Source: Thermoplasmatota archaeon (lineage in GTDB: Bacteria > Pseudomonadota > Gammaproteobacteria > Burkholderiales > Thiobacillaceae). From it: a stretch of 13,236 nucleotides of DNA. The notes under the pieces were generated by a model. It did no database searches, had not been told where the DNA came from, and saw nothing but the letters and a program-made list of their open reading frames with translations. This document shows, one piece after another, positions 11,766-13,236 of this stretch. The stretch spans positions 1 through 13,236 of the forward strand of contig JAMCVR010000119.1 of assembly GCA_023475455.1 (NCBI GenBank), read 5' to 3'. The position numbers and the translations under genes are program-made. Within the stretch, counting starts at the first letter, position 1, and every line of letters starts with the position of its first letter.

Positions 11766-13052
11766 ATGAAGTTCACTCGCGTTTTCGCATTCATGGCACT
11801 GGCCGGTCTGGCCGGCAGCGCCTACGCCACCAACGGTTACTTTGCTCACGGTTACGGCATGAAGGCCAAGGGCATGGCCGGTGCATCCACCGCGACCCAT
11901 GACGATGCTTTCTTCGGTGCCAACAACCCGGCGGCGGCGGCCTTTGTGGGCAATCGCATCGATCTGGGTGTGGATCTGTTCAGCCCGCGTCGCGAAATGA
12001 GCCGGACGGGAGCTACTGCCGTTCCCGGTAGCGTTGAAAGCGACTCCGACTACTTCCTGGTGCCCGAGTTTGGTTACAACCGCATGGTCAATAACAATCT
12101 GGCGCTTGGTGTGACCGTGTATGGCAATGGCGGCATGAATTCCGATTACGCCGGAGGCCAATTCGATTGTACGGCTATCGGCGGAGGACCCGGTAGCAAT
12201 GCGCTATGTGGTATGGGCAGTTTGGGCGTCGACTTGATGCAGTTGATCGTTGCACCGACGGCGGCTTACAAGATTGCCCCCAATCATTCTATCGGTGTTT
12301 CGCCGTTGCTGGGCTACCAGCGCTTCAAAGCTGAAGGGCTCCATGCTTTTGCAGCGATCTCTACTGATTCTACTGGGGCTACACTTACTAACGCCGGCTA
12401 CGATAATTCGTTTGGCTATGGCGTGCGTGTGGGTTATATGGGCAAGATCACCCCGACTGTAACTATCGGCGCCGCTTACGCTTCCAAGATGAACTTCGAG
12501 GAGTTCGACAAGTATGCGGGCCTCTTCGCTGAGCAGGGCGACTTTGATATTCCCGAAAACTACAACATCGGCGTGGCATGGCAGGCAACTCCCGCACTCA
12601 AGCTCGCTCTGGATTACCAGCGAATTAATTACAGTGGTGTTGATTCAATTGCCAACTCGAGCCAGCAACTTGGATGTCCGGGTACTGGATGTCTTGGTGG
12701 AAACACGGGTATTGGTTTTGGGTGGTCTGACGTCGACGTGTGGAAATTGGGTGCCGAATACAAATATAGCAATGCATTGACATTGCGGGCAGGCTATAAC
12801 CATGGCGATAACCCGATCCAGGCGCGCGATGTCACTTTTAACATTTTGGCACCGGGTGTTGTACAGGATCATGTCACCTTAGGATTTACCTATACGCTTG
12901 CTTCTGGCAACGAAGTGACCATGAGCTATATGCATGCCTTCGAAAACGAAGTGACCGGTACGCCTAACCCTGTTTATTTCCCCGTGGGTGGCACCGAAGA
13001 AATCAAGATGTACCAGGACGCGATCGGCATCCAGTACAGCTGGAAGATGTAA
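11766..13052 (+). CDS. FadL/OmpP1/TodX-family outer-membrane channel protein
   Basis: This 428-residue protein has a Sec signal peptide (MKFTRVFAFMALAGLAGSAYA, cleavage likely after residue 21) and a mature start TNGYFAHGYGMKAKGMAGA. The NNPAAAAF stretch near 53-60 is the NPA-containing N-terminal hatch region of FadL-type porins. The rest shows alternating beta-strands and glycine/aromatic-rich loops, ending IQYSWKM rather than the usual terminal phenylalanine. The family takes up hydrophobic molecules such as fatty acids or aromatics; the substrate here is unknown, though uptake of hydrophobic sulfur has been considered for such genes in sulfur oxidisers (inference). A strong AGGAGG (11754-11759) is 6 nt upstream. 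The 143-bp gap before it contains a small hairpin (GCGCC 11688-11692 with GGCGC 11697-11701) but no clear promoter. The middle and end of the gene are less G+C-rich than its start and than soeA. Confidence 0.88.
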   Translation: MKFTRVFAFMALAGLAGSAYATNGYFAHGYGMKAKGMAGASTATHDDAFFGANNPAAAAFVGNRIDLGVDLFSPRREMSRTGATAVPGSVESDSDYFLVPEFGYNRMVNNNLALGVTVYGNGGMNSDYAGGQFDCTAIGGGPGSNALCGMGSLGVDLMQLIVAPTAAYKIAPNHSIGVSPLLGYQRFKAEGLHAFAAISTDSTGATLTNAGYDNSFGYGVRVGYMGKITPTVTIGAAYASKMNFEEFDKYAGLFAEQGDFDIPENYNIGVAWQATPALKLALDYQRINYSGVDSIANSSQQLGCPGTGCLGGNTGIGFGWSDVDVWKLGAEYKYSNALTLRAGYNHGDNPIQARDVTFNILAPGVVQDHVTLGFTYTLASGNEVTMSYMHAFENEVTGTPNPVYFPVGGTEEIKMYQDAIGIQYSWKM

Positions 13053-13076
13053 TTTTCAGCAGCACTTGGGCTGATT

Positions 13077-13108
13077 AAAAACCGGGGTCGGATGGCCCCG
13101 GTTTTTTT
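13077..13108 (+). terminator. Intrinsic terminator after the FadL-type gene
   Basis: ACCGGGG (13081-13087) pairs with CCCCGGT (13096-13102), extendable inward by a G-U and a C-G pair. It has an A-tract before and seven Ts (13102-13108) after. The hairpin lies 25 bp downstream of the stop codon and immediately before the group II intron-like sequence. Confidence 0.9.
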
Positions 13109-13110
13109 AT

Positions 13111-13236
13111 GTGCGCCCGGCACGGGCGCACTCTTGTGGGTGGAAGTCCCACCGTAAGTTGATCACGACGAACGAAGCGAAGCGCAACTGCATGAGGGTG
13201 ACCGGGTGTGGGGAGGAAGCGTGGAGCGAAACTGCG
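13111..13236 (+). mobile_element. 5' end of a group II intron (class C-like), truncated by the window edge
   Basis: The sequence begins GTGCGCCCGGCA, matching the 5' consensus of bacterial group II introns (GUGYG...). GTGCGCCCG (13111-13119) pairs with CGGGCGCAC (13123-13131). Then GTGGG (13136-13140) pairs with CCCAC (13148-13152) around TGGAAGT, as in domain I of these ribozymes. The following GAAGCGAAGCGCAACTGCAT and GGGGAGGAAGCGTGGAGCG stretches are also familiar from proteobacterial group II introns. It starts 2 bp after the T-run of an intrinsic terminator, the target preference of class C introns. The reverse-transcriptase gene and the 3' end, if present, lie beyond the right edge, so whether the element is complete cannot be told. 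Confidence 0.72.

Noticed and set aside
13111..13131. Hairpin GTGCGCCCG/CGGGCGCAC as a second terminator for the FadL-type gene
   Set aside because: It has no T-run, a good terminator already sits just upstream, and the sequence continues with group II intron-like domain I helices.

Overview
The window looks like a chromosomal segment of a G+C-rich, sulfur-oxidising betaproteobacterium of the Thiobacillus type. The evidence is the combination of sox genes, a cytoplasmic sulfite dehydrogenase (soeABC) and an rhd-tusA-dsrE2 sulfur-carrier cluster, with G+C-rich codon use. The taxon is inferred from gene content, not from a marker gene.

Layout. (1) 1-640, minus strand: the head of a sox operon, with soxX followed by the start of soxY, which runs off the left edge. 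(2) 722-3899: an M48 metalloprotease gene (BepA type, minus strand) divergent from moaC (plus strand). The shared start region, the 5' part of the protease gene and all of moaC are present twice in an apparently exact direct tandem duplication of 1179 bp, with 8 bp of microhomology (cgccgcgg) at each boundary. The result is two complete moaC copies and one truncated protease copy fused to antisense moaC sequence. (3) 3934-5180: a small exported protein of unknown function, translationally coupled (ATGA) to a TlpA-like thiol-disulfide reductase. (4) 5415-10087: soeA-soeB-soeC, with a palindromic interspersed repeat inserted between soeB and soeC. (5) 10261-11553: a rhodanese gene with a promoter-overlapping palindrome, tusA, a strong intrinsic terminator, then dsrE2. 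(6) 11766-13052: a FadL/OmpP1-type outer-membrane channel gene and its terminator. (7) 13111 to the right edge: the 5' end of what appears to be a group II intron (class C-like), starting 2 bp after the T-run of that terminator.

How the genes may work together. SoxX and SoxY belong to periplasmic thiosulfate oxidation. The rhodanese, TusA and DsrE2 are cytoplasmic persulfide carriers that pass sulfane sulfur on to sulfite-generating machinery, which is not in this window. SoeABC oxidises the resulting sulfite to sulfate at the cytoplasmic face of the membrane and reduces quinone. SoeA needs a molybdopterin cofactor, and MoaC catalyses an early step of its synthesis, so moaC in double copy close to soeABC is suggestive. 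The TlpA-like protein may keep periplasmic thiols (for example in Sox proteins) reduced. These links are inferences from family knowledge and position.

No entirely new system is demonstrated here. The features that most deserve follow-up are the fresh-looking tandem duplication, the terminator placed between tusA and dsrE2, the operator-like palindrome in front of rhd, the repeat inside soeBC, and the terminator-linked intron.
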